A DNA stretch of 12,045 bases from CAINOH01 sp041663565. Lineage in GTDB: Archaea > Micrarchaeota > Micrarchaeia > Norongarragalinales > CAINOH01. Made by a program: the position numbers and the translations under genes. Shown here piece by piece: positions 1 through 6,577 of this stretch (the first letter of the stretch is position 1; the number at the start of each line of letters is the position of its first letter). The notes beneath the pieces were generated by a model, which was not told the DNA's origin, did no database searches, and was given only the letters and a program-made list of their open reading frames with translations. The stretch is taken from NCBI GenBank assembly GCA_041663565.1, contig JBAYMJ010000031.1, positions 1-12,045 of the forward strand, in the 5' to 3' direction.

Positions 1-340
1 CAAACTGCGCTATGAACGCGCCCTTGACCTGCGGCGGAATCGAATGGAACTGATTGTTTGCGGTATACATCGTAAGCTTTGAGCGGCGGTCGTGACAGCT
101 TTCGCTTTGCGCGACGTTATCGTAAATCTGTTCAAGGTTCTCCGGCCCCATAAGAAGCTTGACGTCAGAGTAGCACTGGCACGGCCACATGCCGGGTCTC
201 TTTCCCTTAGGCCGGCCGGTGTTGTTCCGTATCCTATCCAAAAGCACGCCGTGCCGCTCAAGCAGGCTTTTTACGTTGGACAGCCGCTCTGCTTCCGAAA
301 GGCCGGGCGAAAGCAGCGCGTTGATTTTTTCTAAAGACAT
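1..340 (-). CDS. Unknown protein, 3' end cut by window edge
   Basis: An open frame starts at the ATG at 338-340 and reads leftward without a stop for 113 codons to the window edge, so the C-terminus is missing. Codons favour G/C at third positions like the neighbours, which supports a real gene. The N-terminus (MSLEKINALLSPGLSEAERL) looks helical. It is followed by a basic stretch (GRPKGKRPG, residues 42-50), a Cys-x-Cys motif (MWPCQCYSDV, 51-60) and a Ser-Cys-His-Asp motif (81-84). These Cys/His residues could bind metal or nucleic acid, but I recognise no family. There is only a weak Shine-Dalgarno-like GAGTGAG upstream. A T-rich run (minus strand) lies 13-23 bases before the ATG. A GTG at 347-349 is an alternative start. 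The gene points the same way as metG, with about 370 bases between them. Confidence 0.72.
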   Translation of the reverse strand, partial: MSLEKINALLSPGLSEAERLSNVKSLLERHGVLLDRIRNNTGRPKGKRPGMWPCQCYSDVKLLMGPENLEQIYDNVAQSESCHDRRSKLTMYTANNQFHSIPPQVKGAFIAQF

Positions 341-363
341 CGCGCTCACTCTGAAAAAGAAAT

Positions 364-630
364 GGGGTCACGGGGATTTGGACCCCGATCCGCAGGTTTC
401 TCCATTTGGCGCGTTCATCCAAACCTGCCCGAAAGCCGGTTTGTCCGCGCTCCAGTTTTTTAGTCATCGCCAGCCCACGCCTTTGCGCGAAGCCGACTCA
501 GAAAACCTACTCCTTGGCAGGAGTTATATCCAAACGTGCGTTTTGAGGCGCAAGTTTTGCTGGAGCTTCAGCGACTCGGGACTAAACGCCCCTTCGTCTC
601 TGCTGTTCTGCCAAGTTATACCATGACCCC
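364..630 (-). ncRNA. Candidate structured RNA or 5' leader with tRNA-like ends
   Basis: This 267-base stretch has no convincing gene but many exact complementarities on the minus strand. The two ends pair over 7 bp (GGGGTCA at 624-630 with TGACCCC at 364-370). An 8-bp pair joins CTTGGCAG (608-615) to CTGCCAAG (513-520). GCAGGTTT (420-427) pairs with AAACCTGC (392-399). Near the 3' end is a T-arm-like hairpin CGGGG/CCCCG with loop TCCAAAT. A T-rich tract (353-363) follows. The ends resemble a tRNA acceptor plus T-arm, but the T-loop lacks T55 and I could not build a D-arm or anticodon arm, so an intron-split tRNA is doubtful. I see no RNase P, SRP or tmRNA core motifs. It could be an independent RNA or a regulatory leader of the gene starting at 340. 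Confidence 0.35.
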
Positions 631-660
631 ATCCGATTGTGGAAGTATGTATGGGTGTGG

Positions 661-696
661 AAAATAATAAAACGGGCTATGAGTCAGGAAGGCCCG
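661..696 (-). terminator. Probable metG terminator, hairpin plus T-rich tract
   Basis: Downstream of the metG stop, the minus strand has a CGGGC/GCCCG stem (692-696 with 673-677) followed at once by TTTTATTATTTT (661-672). Archaeal RNA polymerase terminates at oligo-T, so this is a good transcript end. The same AT-rich tract could also act as a TATA box about 30-40 bases upstream of the structured RNA region ending at 630. Confidence 0.5.
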
Positions 697-714
697 CGGC
701 TTGCGATGAAAACG

Positions 715-2388
715 TCAAATCGCTTTCTTTGCAAGCTTCGCGGCCTCGGCCGCGAGGACATCCTTCTCGACCGGACGGTATACGATTTCGGGCTTGACGA
801 GCTTCTGACCCGGCTTGAACGCAGATAGGTCGCCCCAGCGCACCTTGCCGACTTCGCCCGTAAAGCCCAGCTGCGAGTAGATTTTCTGGCAGTAGAATGG
901 TATGAACGGCTGGAAGTGCACCGCAATAGCGTACGCCGCCTTGGCCGCAAGGTACATCACGACCCTTGCCTCGTCAGGCTTTTCCTTCGCAAGCTTCCAT
1001 GGCGCGCGGTCGTTGAAGTAGCGGTTGCAGTCGTTGACAAACGCCATCCCCGCCTCGAGGCCGGCCTTGACCTCCACCTGCTCGAGCTGGTCCGCAATCG
1101 CACAAGGCAGTGCGTCTATCTTTGCCGAGAACGCCTTCTCCGCAACGCCTTCCAAGAGGATGGCCGACGGGACAGGCACTGCGCCCGCGAACTTGTCGTT
1201 TGTGAACGAGAGCACGCGGTAGCAGTAGTTGCACAGGGCGCCGACAAGCTCGCTGTTTGTCTTCGCGCCGAACTCCTCCCACGAGAAGTCCGCGTCGGAC
1301 GAGTTGTTGGGTGTGACCGAGTTGTAGTAGAAGCGCAGGTAGTCCGCAGGGTACCTTGAAAGGAAGTCGGCAAGCCCGATGAAGTTGCCGCGGCTCTTGC
1401 TCATCTTCTCGCCCTGTATGGTCGCGTGGCCGCGCACCGGGATGCGGTGCGGAAGCGCGTACCCGGCTTCCTTGAGCATGGCGGGCCAGAAGAGGAAGTG
1501 GAAGTACACTATGTCCTTTCCTATGAAGTGCACGAGCTCGGTGTCCTTTCCCTTCCAATAGTCCTCGAAGTTCTTGCCGTTTGCAAGGCAGTAGTGCAAA
1601 GTCGAGGAGATGTAGCCTATGGGCGCGTCGTACCAGACGTAGAAGAACTTGTTCTCCTCGCCGGGAATGGGGATGCCGAAGTAGGGCCCGTCGCGGGTGA
1701 TGTCCCAGTCCGCGAGGCCCTCGGAAATCCACTTCTGCAGGTAGTTGACCACTTCGCGGGGGAACGGCTTCTCCGACAGGTACGACCCAAGCCAGTCGGA
1801 ATATTTCGATAGGGAGAAGAAGAGGTGCCTTGACTTCCTGCGAACGGGAGTGCTTCCGCACACCGCGCAGTGCGGGTCAAGAAGGTCGCTCGCGCCGTAG
1901 GTCTTGCCGCACTTTTCGCAGGAGTCGCCGTACTGGTCCGCGGCACTGCAGAAAGGGCAGGTCCCGCGGAGGAAACGGTCCGGGAGGAACCGTCCGTCCT
2001 TTTCGCAGAACGTGAGCTCGACTTCCTTTTCATATATCGCGCCTTTTGCCTTGTGCTCGGCGAAGAACTCCTGCGCGACCTTGGCGTTCTCCGGCGAGTT
2101 GGTGTGGTAGTATTCGTCGAAGCGTATTCCCAGCGCGGCGAAGTCGGCTGCCTGGCGGTCGTGGAACCCGTTCACGAACGTGGCCGCGTCCACCCCGGCT
2201 TTCTGCGCTGCCAGCTCGATGGGCGTGCCGTGCTCGTCGGACGCGCAGATGTAGAGCGAATCGTAGCCCGCAAGCTTGCAGTAACGCGAATATACGTCGG
2301 CAGGCAGATAGGTGCTCATTACGTGGCCGAAGTGGATGTCGCCGTTCGCATAGGGCAATGCCGACGTTATGAGTATCCTGCGGGTCAT
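715..2388 (-). CDS. metG: Methionyl-tRNA synthetase
   Basis: Class I synthetase that activates methionine with ATP and charges initiator and elongator tRNA-Met in the cytoplasm. From the ATG at 2386-2388 it has 557 residues. The HIGH signature appears as HFGH (19-22), and KMSKS lies at 328-332 within GEKMSKSRGN. Between them is the CP domain with three CxxC knuckles (about 144/147, 157/160, 174/177) plus Cys128, the two-zinc arrangement of archaeal and E. coli type enzymes. The C-terminal part is the helical anticodon-binding domain. It ends without the EMAPII/Arc1p-like tRNA-binding extension found in longer homologues, so that module is absent or encoded elsewhere. A GTG at 2401-2403 would add five residues. 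I prefer the ATG because TRRILITSALPYANG is the usual family N-terminus. No Shine-Dalgarno is evident, and transcription probably starts just upstream. Confidence 0.97.
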   Translation of the reverse strand: MTRRILITSALPYANGDIHFGHVMSTYLPADVYSRYCKLAGYDSLYICASDEHGTPIELAAQKAGVDAATFVNGFHDRQAADFAALGIRFDEYYHTNSPENAKVAQEFFAEHKAKGAIYEKEVELTFCEKDGRFLPDRFLRGTCPFCSAADQYGDSCEKCGKTYGASDLLDPHCAVCGSTPVRRKSRHLFFSLSKYSDWLGSYLSEKPFPREVVNYLQKWISEGLADWDITRDGPYFGIPIPGEENKFFYVWYDAPIGYISSTLHYCLANGKNFEDYWKGKDTELVHFIGKDIVYFHFLFWPAMLKEAGYALPHRIPVRGHATIQGEKMSKSRGNFIGLADFLSRYPADYLRFYYNSVTPNNSSDADFSWEEFGAKTNSELVGALCNYCYRVLSFTNDKFAGAVPVPSAILLEGVAEKAFSAKIDALPCAIADQLEQVEVKAGLEAGMAFVNDCNRYFNDRAPWKLAKEKPDEARVVMYLAAKAAYAIAVHFQPFIPFYCQKIYSQLGFTGEVGKVRWGDLSAFKPGQKLVKPEIVYRPVEKDVLAAEAAKLAKKAI

Positions 2389-2427
2389 CTGGCTTGTAAT
2401 CACTTAGGAAACATTAGGTGATTGAAA

Positions 2428-2437
2428 GGTATTTAAT
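2428..2437. promoter_or_regulatory. Shared divergent TATA element
   Basis: GGTATTTAAT on the plus strand reads ATTAAATACC on the minus strand. It is centred about 23 bases before the ATG of the plus-strand regulator, right for a leaderless transcript, and about 45 bases before the metG ATG (30 before its alternative GTG). One palindromic AT-rich box may serve both directions, so a repressor bound here could affect both genes. No clear inverted-repeat operator was seen. Confidence 0.55.
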
Positions 2438-2455
2438 CGACTCCCAACGTGACAG

Positions 2456-3025
2456 ATGCGGAGATTGTTTTTGCTTCCCCAGATTTCGTCAGTTCAGGCC
2501 CGCAGACGGCGCCTGGGCATCACGCAGGCCCAGCTTGCCAAGGCCGCGCACACCAGCCAGTCGTTCATCGCAAAGCTTGAGACGCAAAAGCTCGACCCGG
2601 CGTACTCTATCGCGACCAAGGTCTTTTCGGCTCTTGACGGCCTTGAGGCTACAAGCGGGGCGGTTGCGGGCGACATCATGACGCCAAAGGTGCATTCCGT
2701 GAGGCCGTCGGAAAAGGTCGGCGCCGCCGTCGCCATCCTGCGCAAGAACGACATCTCCCAGATGCCTGTGATGGAGAACGGCAAGGCCATAGGCAGCATA
2801 ACCGAGCGCTGGATGCTCGAGCTCCTCTCGAACGAGAACTACGCCAAGGTATCGGCGAGGATAGTCGGCGACACAATGGACGACCCGTTTCCGTGCGTGT
2901 CCACCAAGACGCCGGTCGCGGCAGTTGTCGGGCTGTTGAAGTACGCGCCGGCAGTTCTTGTGATGAGGGGGCAGGACGTCGCGGGAATAATCGCAAAGAG
3001 CGACCTGCTGAAGGCCACAAAATGA
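2456..3025 (+). CDS. XRE-type HTH regulator with CBS domain pair
   Basis: This 189-residue protein resembles the archaeal predicted regulators of COG3620. Residues about 13-63 form an XRE/Cro helix-turn-helix (RRRRLGITQAQLAKAAHTSQ, then FIAKLE). Residues about 71-130 are a first CBS motif (DIMTPKVHSVRP, then ISQMPVMENGKAIGSITE), and about 136-187 a second (VGDTMDDPFPCVSTKTPV, then VLVMRGQDVAGIIAKSDLL). CBS pairs bind adenosyl ligands such as AMP, ATP, SAM or MTA, so this is probably a ligand-sensing DNA-binding protein. The ligand cannot be read from sequence. The ATG lies about 23 bases after a TATA-like box with no Shine-Dalgarno, suggesting leaderless translation. It is divergent from metG, which makes metG or itself a likely target. 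It converges on the ThyX-like gene with 27 bases between stops. Confidence 0.9.
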   Translation: MRRLFLLPQISSVQARRRRLGITQAQLAKAAHTSQSFIAKLETQKLDPAYSIATKVFSALDGLEATSGAVAGDIMTPKVHSVRPSEKVGAAVAILRKNDISQMPVMENGKAIGSITERWMLELLSNENYAKVSARIVGDTMDDPFPCVSTKTPVAAVVGLLKYAPAVLVMRGQDVAGIIAKSDLLKATK

Positions 3026-3052
3026 AAAAAGATGGGCTTGAACGAACCTAGC

Positions 3053-4705
3053 CTACTCCTTCTTTTCCATTGCCGCGCGCTTGTTCTCCTTTCCCATCTC
3101 GGCGTTGATGCGTCCAAGCGGGTATTCCTTCATGTCAACAAAGGACATGTTCCTTGCAAGAAGCGGGTGCACCCGGTTGATGTGCGAGTAGATGTCCTGG
3201 GCGACGCGGCGGTAAGAGGTGTGGCCCTGCATCCCACTCCTGATTTCACAGAAGTGGTAGGCCTCGCGCAGGTTCATCTTCATGCGCCAGCGAATACGAT
3301 ATCCAAGCGGCACACAATACTGCGCCTCAAAGGGCATTGATGGTGCGAGCTTGTTGTAAAGCGCTGCCGCGGATTCCATCGCATCGGAATAATCCTTTCC
3401 TAGCCCGGCCTGCACAAGCTCCTCTGGTGTCTCGAAGCCGTGCCTGCAGCCAAGCAGCTGACGCTCCTGCGTGAGTATGCGGTGGCGGTGTATGTCGCGG
3501 TAGGCACCGTAGTCCGCGCAAACGTCAAAATCATAATAGGCCTGCTCGAATGCGCGGCCGGGCTTGTCCCTTCGCGTCTTGCGGCCGCCAGCGTACGCCT
3601 CGATGACTTCGGACTTCTGGGACTCCGACATTGCCTGCGCCTTTTGCAGGAGTGCGGACATCGGCGCGTCGCAATACTGGTAGAGGCAGGCCGCAACCGT
3701 GCGGTCAACAGCATCTTCGTCGTAACCTACCAACTCAACGCGGCTCGTGTTTTCGGCTGCGGTAATTCCGGCTATTGGGGCGAGCATGCGTTCGCTTCTT
3801 CCTGCCAAATAATCGTCTTTCTTTGCCCTTCGCACGAACGGCTTGATTGCCGTTCCGAGTTCCTTGTGCATCGCTGCGCCAATCTCCTGCGACTCCGCGA
3901 GCGGGTGCGAATAAAGCCGAGTAATCATGTTCTGCCAGAAGCGGCCGTTGCCGTAGAAGCCCATGTTGGTGAGCGTGCTTGCGGGAAGAAGATAACGGAG
4001 GGCGTCGCACACCTTGGCGCGGGCCGCGCCGGTGTATGCTATTCTTGCGCGCTTGATTGCCTTTTCGTCAGTGAGCTTTCCAAAAAGAACCGCTGGCTGC
4101 GTGCGGTCCGCCTGGAACTCTAACTGTTCGATGGGCCACTGCTCCTCTACATACTTGGTGAGCACGGGCACGAGGCGCGCGTAAGTCTCAAAGAGCGAGT
4201 CCATGGACTTGGTGTACTCATCCGCAAACGTGGATGCCATTATCCTCGGCTCGTGGTAGTAAAGCCACTTGCCGTCGCGCTTCTGGTCGAAATACACGTA
4301 ACGGGTTGACTTCTCAAGTGGCGAGCCGCCCACGCGGGCGTCCTCTATGGTCTTTGTGGAAACAATGGACACGTCCTCGATTGCGACGTGCGCTCCGCCA
4401 AGCTCGCCTACGGAGTCGTCGCCAAAGCCGTCGAGAACGCGGTTGTAGAACTCCTCGGCCTTGAGCGTTGCAGCAGCCAAGTCCGGCCCGGTGCCCTGCC
4501 CCACAAGCTCCATCAGCCCGGACTCCTTTGACGAGAGGAACTCGTCAAGAAGGAGCCTGCGAAGGGACTTTGTTGAGCGCGAGTAGCGCGAAAATAGCGC
4601 GCCCTTGATGGCCTCGGGAAGGTTCTTGAGCACGAACACCGGCTTGTCCGTATTGGAGCAGAAGTTGAGCAGGATTTGCGTTTCCTGTTCCGAAAAGTTT
4701 TCCAT
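3053..4705 (-). CDS. Double-length ThyX-like flavin-dependent thymidylate synthase homologue
   Basis: At 550 residues this is about twice the length of ordinary ThyX (roughly 220-250), and it looks like two ThyX-fold halves. Canonical ThyX makes dTMP from dUMP with FAD, NADPH and methylene-tetrahydrofolate, and carries RHRxxSxNExSxRY. In the first half the matching 14 residues are ARVGGSPLEKSTRY (123-136): RHR is lost but SxxExSxRY is kept. In the second half RHR survives (RHRILTQERQLLG, 407-419) but SxRY is lost. Both halves also have a C-terminal N-x-R motif: GNGRFWQNMITRLY at 252-265, and MNLREAYHF then RRVAQDI at 477-505. The ATG has a good Shine-Dalgarno (GGGAGG, 4715-4720), unlike most genes here. 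Genuine thymidylate synthase activity is uncertain. Alternative roles include another FAD/nucleotide enzyme. Confidence 0.82.
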   Translation of the reverse strand: MENFSEQETQILLNFCSNTDKPVFVLKNLPEAIKGALFSRYSRSTKSLRRLLLDEFLSSKESGLMELVGQGTGPDLAAATLKAEEFYNRVLDGFGDDSVGELGGAHVAIEDVSIVSTKTIEDARVGGSPLEKSTRYVYFDQKRDGKWLYYHEPRIMASTFADEYTKSMDSLFETYARLVPVLTKYVEEQWPIEQLEFQADRTQPAVLFGKLTDEKAIKRARIAYTGAARAKVCDALRYLLPASTLTNMGFYGNGRFWQNMITRLYSHPLAESQEIGAAMHKELGTAIKPFVRRAKKDDYLAGRSERMLAPIAGITAAENTSRVELVGYDEDAVDRTVAACLYQYCDAPMSALLQKAQAMSESQKSEVIEAYAGGRKTRRDKPGRAFEQAYYDFDVCADYGAYRDIHRHRILTQERQLLGCRHGFETPEELVQAGLGKDYSDAMESAAALYNKLAPSMPFEAQYCVPLGYRIRWRMKMNLREAYHFCEIRSGMQGHTSYRRVAQDIYSHINRVHPLLARNMSFVDMKEYPLGRINAEMGKENKRAAMEKKE

Positions 4706-4714
4706 AGCAACATT

Positions 4715-4782
4715 CCTCCCAGTGAGCGCAGCGGGACAATGATTAGAAGAAGTAAAGGTTTTTAGTCGCGCCGGATTTTAAA
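4715..4782 (-). promoter_or_regulatory. Promoter and Shine-Dalgarno of the ThyX-like gene
   Basis: The minus strand carries GGGAGG at 4715-4720, nine bases before the ATG, which fixes the start. Two TATA candidates lie upstream: CTAAAAACC at 4757-4765 and TTTAAAAT at 4775-4782. They would give leaders of about 30 or 50 bases. Confidence 0.5.
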
Positions 4783-4804
4783 CCCTGCGCCGCTTTCGCC
4801 GGGC

Positions 4805-5920
4805 CTAAGTTGCGGACTGCAGGCCGGGAAGAAGGGAGTCGTCCTGGCTTGCGAAGCTTGCGCCTGGCGCAGGTTGCGAAGTATTCGACGCATCTCCTTT
4901 TTTCGCGATGACCAGGAGGGGCATGCTTGCAGGGACGTTGTGTGGTGCAGGCGAAACTGCGGGTTTTTGGGTGGCGGCCTCATCGGGTTCTTTTCCGTCC
5001 GATTTTTCTCCGAGACCTCCCTTCGCATCCCCTGCTGCTTGAGCGGGCTTCTGCGCGTACCCCGGGTGCGTGCGCAGGAACTTCTCCACCTCGCGCCTGC
5101 CCGCGCTTGAGATTGATGTCCGCTCTGCTGACTGCCAGCAGTCGAGGGCGGATACGCTTATCCCGGGAAACATCTTGAGCGTGGCAACAACCTTCTTCGC
5201 AACTGCCACGGTCTCGCAGAAGGAGAACTCGCCACCTTCGGGGAGCGCCGAGTATATTTTTTCAAGCAGGAACGTGCGTTCGGGGTCGGAGAGCTTGCCT
5301 AGGAAGAAGTCCGCGTTCACGCGGAAAACCTCCGTCTGGCGCTGCTTGAGCGTGCGAAGGAACTCTGACGCTTCCGAGCGGTAGAACGACGCGTTGGAAC
5401 AGTCGTTGAATATGGGCGGGTGGAAGTCAACTCCGACGCATTCGCCTGCGGTCTTGGACGCCTCTAAAAGCACGCGCCTTCCGTTGCCGCAGCCCAGGTC
5501 GAGGAATGAGATTGCCGGGTGGGGGAACACGCGCGCGTGCTCGGTGTTTGACCGCGCGTAATCAAGCACCGCCTGGACCGTGTCCTTTTTGGGAAGGGCG
5601 TGGAGCGCCTCTGAGGCCTTGGCAAAGAACGCGGAAACGCGCTGCCTGTCCTGCACCGCCTGCTCGCGCATCGCAACCTCAACTGGGGAAGGCGGCGGCG
5701 AGACGCGGAAAGCCGAAGCGTCGATTTCGTAGAGCCCGTCGCAGTGCAGCACCTCGAAGGCCTGCGAGTCCTGCGTGGGTGAATACAATATGGAGTGCAC
5801 GTCGTACTCGTCGACCATGCCGTCGTGGTAGAGCACCTCGAAGGTCTCACCGGTTGATTCGCGGCCAAGGCTGGTGCGTAAATCCGTGCGGGCGACAATC
5901 TTCCATCCGTTGAGCATCAT
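4805..5920 (-). CDS. Class I SAM-dependent methyltransferase with duplicated N-terminal motif
   Basis: From the ATG at 5918-5920 this is a 371-residue protein. Residues about 27-75 contain a duplicated unit (FEVLYHDGMVDEYDVHS, then FEVLHCDGLYEIDASAF), probably a repeated beta-hairpin or SH3-like module. A helical linker follows. Residues about 137-260 are a Rossmann methyltransferase core: FLDLGCGNGRRV (139-150) is the SAM-binding motif I, and CVGVDFHPP supplies the acidic residue after strand 2. Residues about 292-333 are rich in Ala, Lys, Gly, Pro and Glu and look disordered. MPLLVIAKKG (about 333-342) resembles a late core strand, so the low-complexity stretch may be an insertion rather than a simple tail. 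The substrate is unknown. A TTG four codons upstream is possible but less likely, because the TATA box predicts a start near 5928. Confidence 0.8.
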   Translation of the reverse strand: MMLNGWKIVARTDLRTSLGRESTGETFEVLYHDGMVDEYDVHSILYSPTQDSQAFEVLHCDGLYEIDASAFRVSPPPSPVEVAMREQAVQDRQRVSAFFAKASEALHALPKKDTVQAVLDYARSNTEHARVFPHPAISFLDLGCGNGRRVLLEASKTAGECVGVDFHPPIFNDCSNASFYRSEASEFLRTLKQRQTEVFRVNADFFLGKLSDPERTFLLEKIYSALPEGGEFSFCETVAVAKKVVATLKMFPGISVSALDCWQSAERTSISSAGRREVEKFLRTHPGYAQKPAQAAGDAKGGLGEKSDGKEPDEAATQKPAVSPAPHNVPASMPLLVIAKKGDASNTSQPAPGASFASQDDSLLPGLQSAT

Positions 5921-5949
5921 AAACCACTGCAAAAGGGGCTGAGGTAGAA

Positions 5950-5976
5950 GGTTTTAGTAGTTATGCCGTTAAATAT
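5950..5976. promoter_or_regulatory. Divergent TATA boxes for methyltransferase and carS
   Basis: TACTAAAACC on the minus strand (5950-5959) lies about 34 bases before the methyltransferase ATG. TTAAATAT on the plus strand (5969-5976) lies about 31 bases before the carS ATG. Both predict very short leaders. The minus-strand box resembles those before the ThyX-like gene (CTAAAAACC) and metG (ATTAAATACC), which suggests a local consensus. Confidence 0.55.
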
Positions 5977-6003
5977 GCTGGGAAAAAGGTAGGATACGGT
6001 AAA

Positions 6004-6567
6004 ATGGAAATCACTTCGCAATGGATTTTTTCGCTGATACTGCTCATACTGCCCGCGTATTTCGCAAACGCGGCGCCGGTGTGGCTCAACCCCTCGGGCG
6101 ACAAGGCGGGAAAAATCAAGACCACGCCGATTGACGGCGGCAGGAACTTCTGGGATGGCAGGCGGACCCTGGGCGACGGCAAGACCTGGGAGGGCCTGTT
6201 CGGCGGGATTGCCGTAGGCTGGCTTTCGGGCACCATGATGGGTTGGGCCGGGTTCATACCGCTTGGCTTTACCTTCGACCTGTGGTTCTGGGTGGCGCTG
6301 TTCCTCTCAATCGGCGCCCACGCAGGGGACCTGCTTGGGAGCTTCATCAAGCGCAGGCTCAACGTCGGAAGCGGCGGCCAGTTCCCGGTGTTCGACCAGC
6401 TCGGCTTCGTCATACTCAGCCTGCTTTTCGCAAGCTTTGTCGCGCCGCAAATCGCATACCTTATCGGCTTCGAGGGGTTCTTCTTTTTGCTTGCACTGAG
6501 CTACGGCGCGCACGTGCTCTTCAACTGGATAGCGTTCAAGATAGGACTCAAGAAGGTCCCCTGGTAG
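6004..6567 (+). CDS. carS: CDP-archaeol synthase
   Basis: CarS (DUF46 family) is an integral membrane enzyme that transfers CMP from CTP to 2,3-di-O-geranylgeranylglycerol phosphate. The product, CDP-archaeol, is the branch point for archaeal polar lipids. The 187 residues match family length and motifs: TPIDGGRNFWDGRRTLGDGK (41-60) followed by TWEG, then GAHAGDLLGSFIKRR (104-118) and FPVFDQLGF (127-135). The Asp-rich loops would bind Mg2+ and CTP. Hydrophobic segments at about 5-25, 64-85, 90-108, 134-155 and 157-180 fit a multi-pass protein. The ATG follows a TATA box by about 30 bases with only a weak GGTAGG upstream. The next gene starts 10 bases after the stop, implying one transcript. 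Confidence 0.96.
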   Translation: MEITSQWIFSLILLILPAYFANAAPVWLNPSGDKAGKIKTTPIDGGRNFWDGRRTLGDGKTWEGLFGGIAVGWLSGTMMGWAGFIPLGFTFDLWFWVALFLSIGAHAGDLLGSFIKRRLNVGSGGQFPVFDQLGFVILSLLFASFVAPQIAYLIGFEGFFFLLALSYGAHVLFNWIAFKIGLKKVPW

Positions 6568-6577
6568 AAAACGTCTG

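Noticed and set aside
364..630. Intron-containing tRNA-Pro(TGG) built from 624-630, 608-623, 420-427 and 364-399
   Set aside because: It needs an A-A mismatch in the D-stem, A37 where proline tRNAs have G, a T-loop without T55, and no proper bulge-helix-bulge is visible at the supposed splice sites.
974..1861. Second minus-strand frame of about 295 codons inside metG
   Set aside because: It lies within the well-supported MetRS gene in another frame and has Arg/His-rich translation without recognisable motifs.
3440..4123. Plus-strand frame opposite the ThyX-like gene
   Set aside because: No homology seen; the opposite-strand ThyX-like protein has clear motifs and a Shine-Dalgarno.
5921..5932. 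TTG start for the methyltransferase
   Set aside because: An ATG pair at 5915-5920 fits the predicted transcription start near 5928 better.
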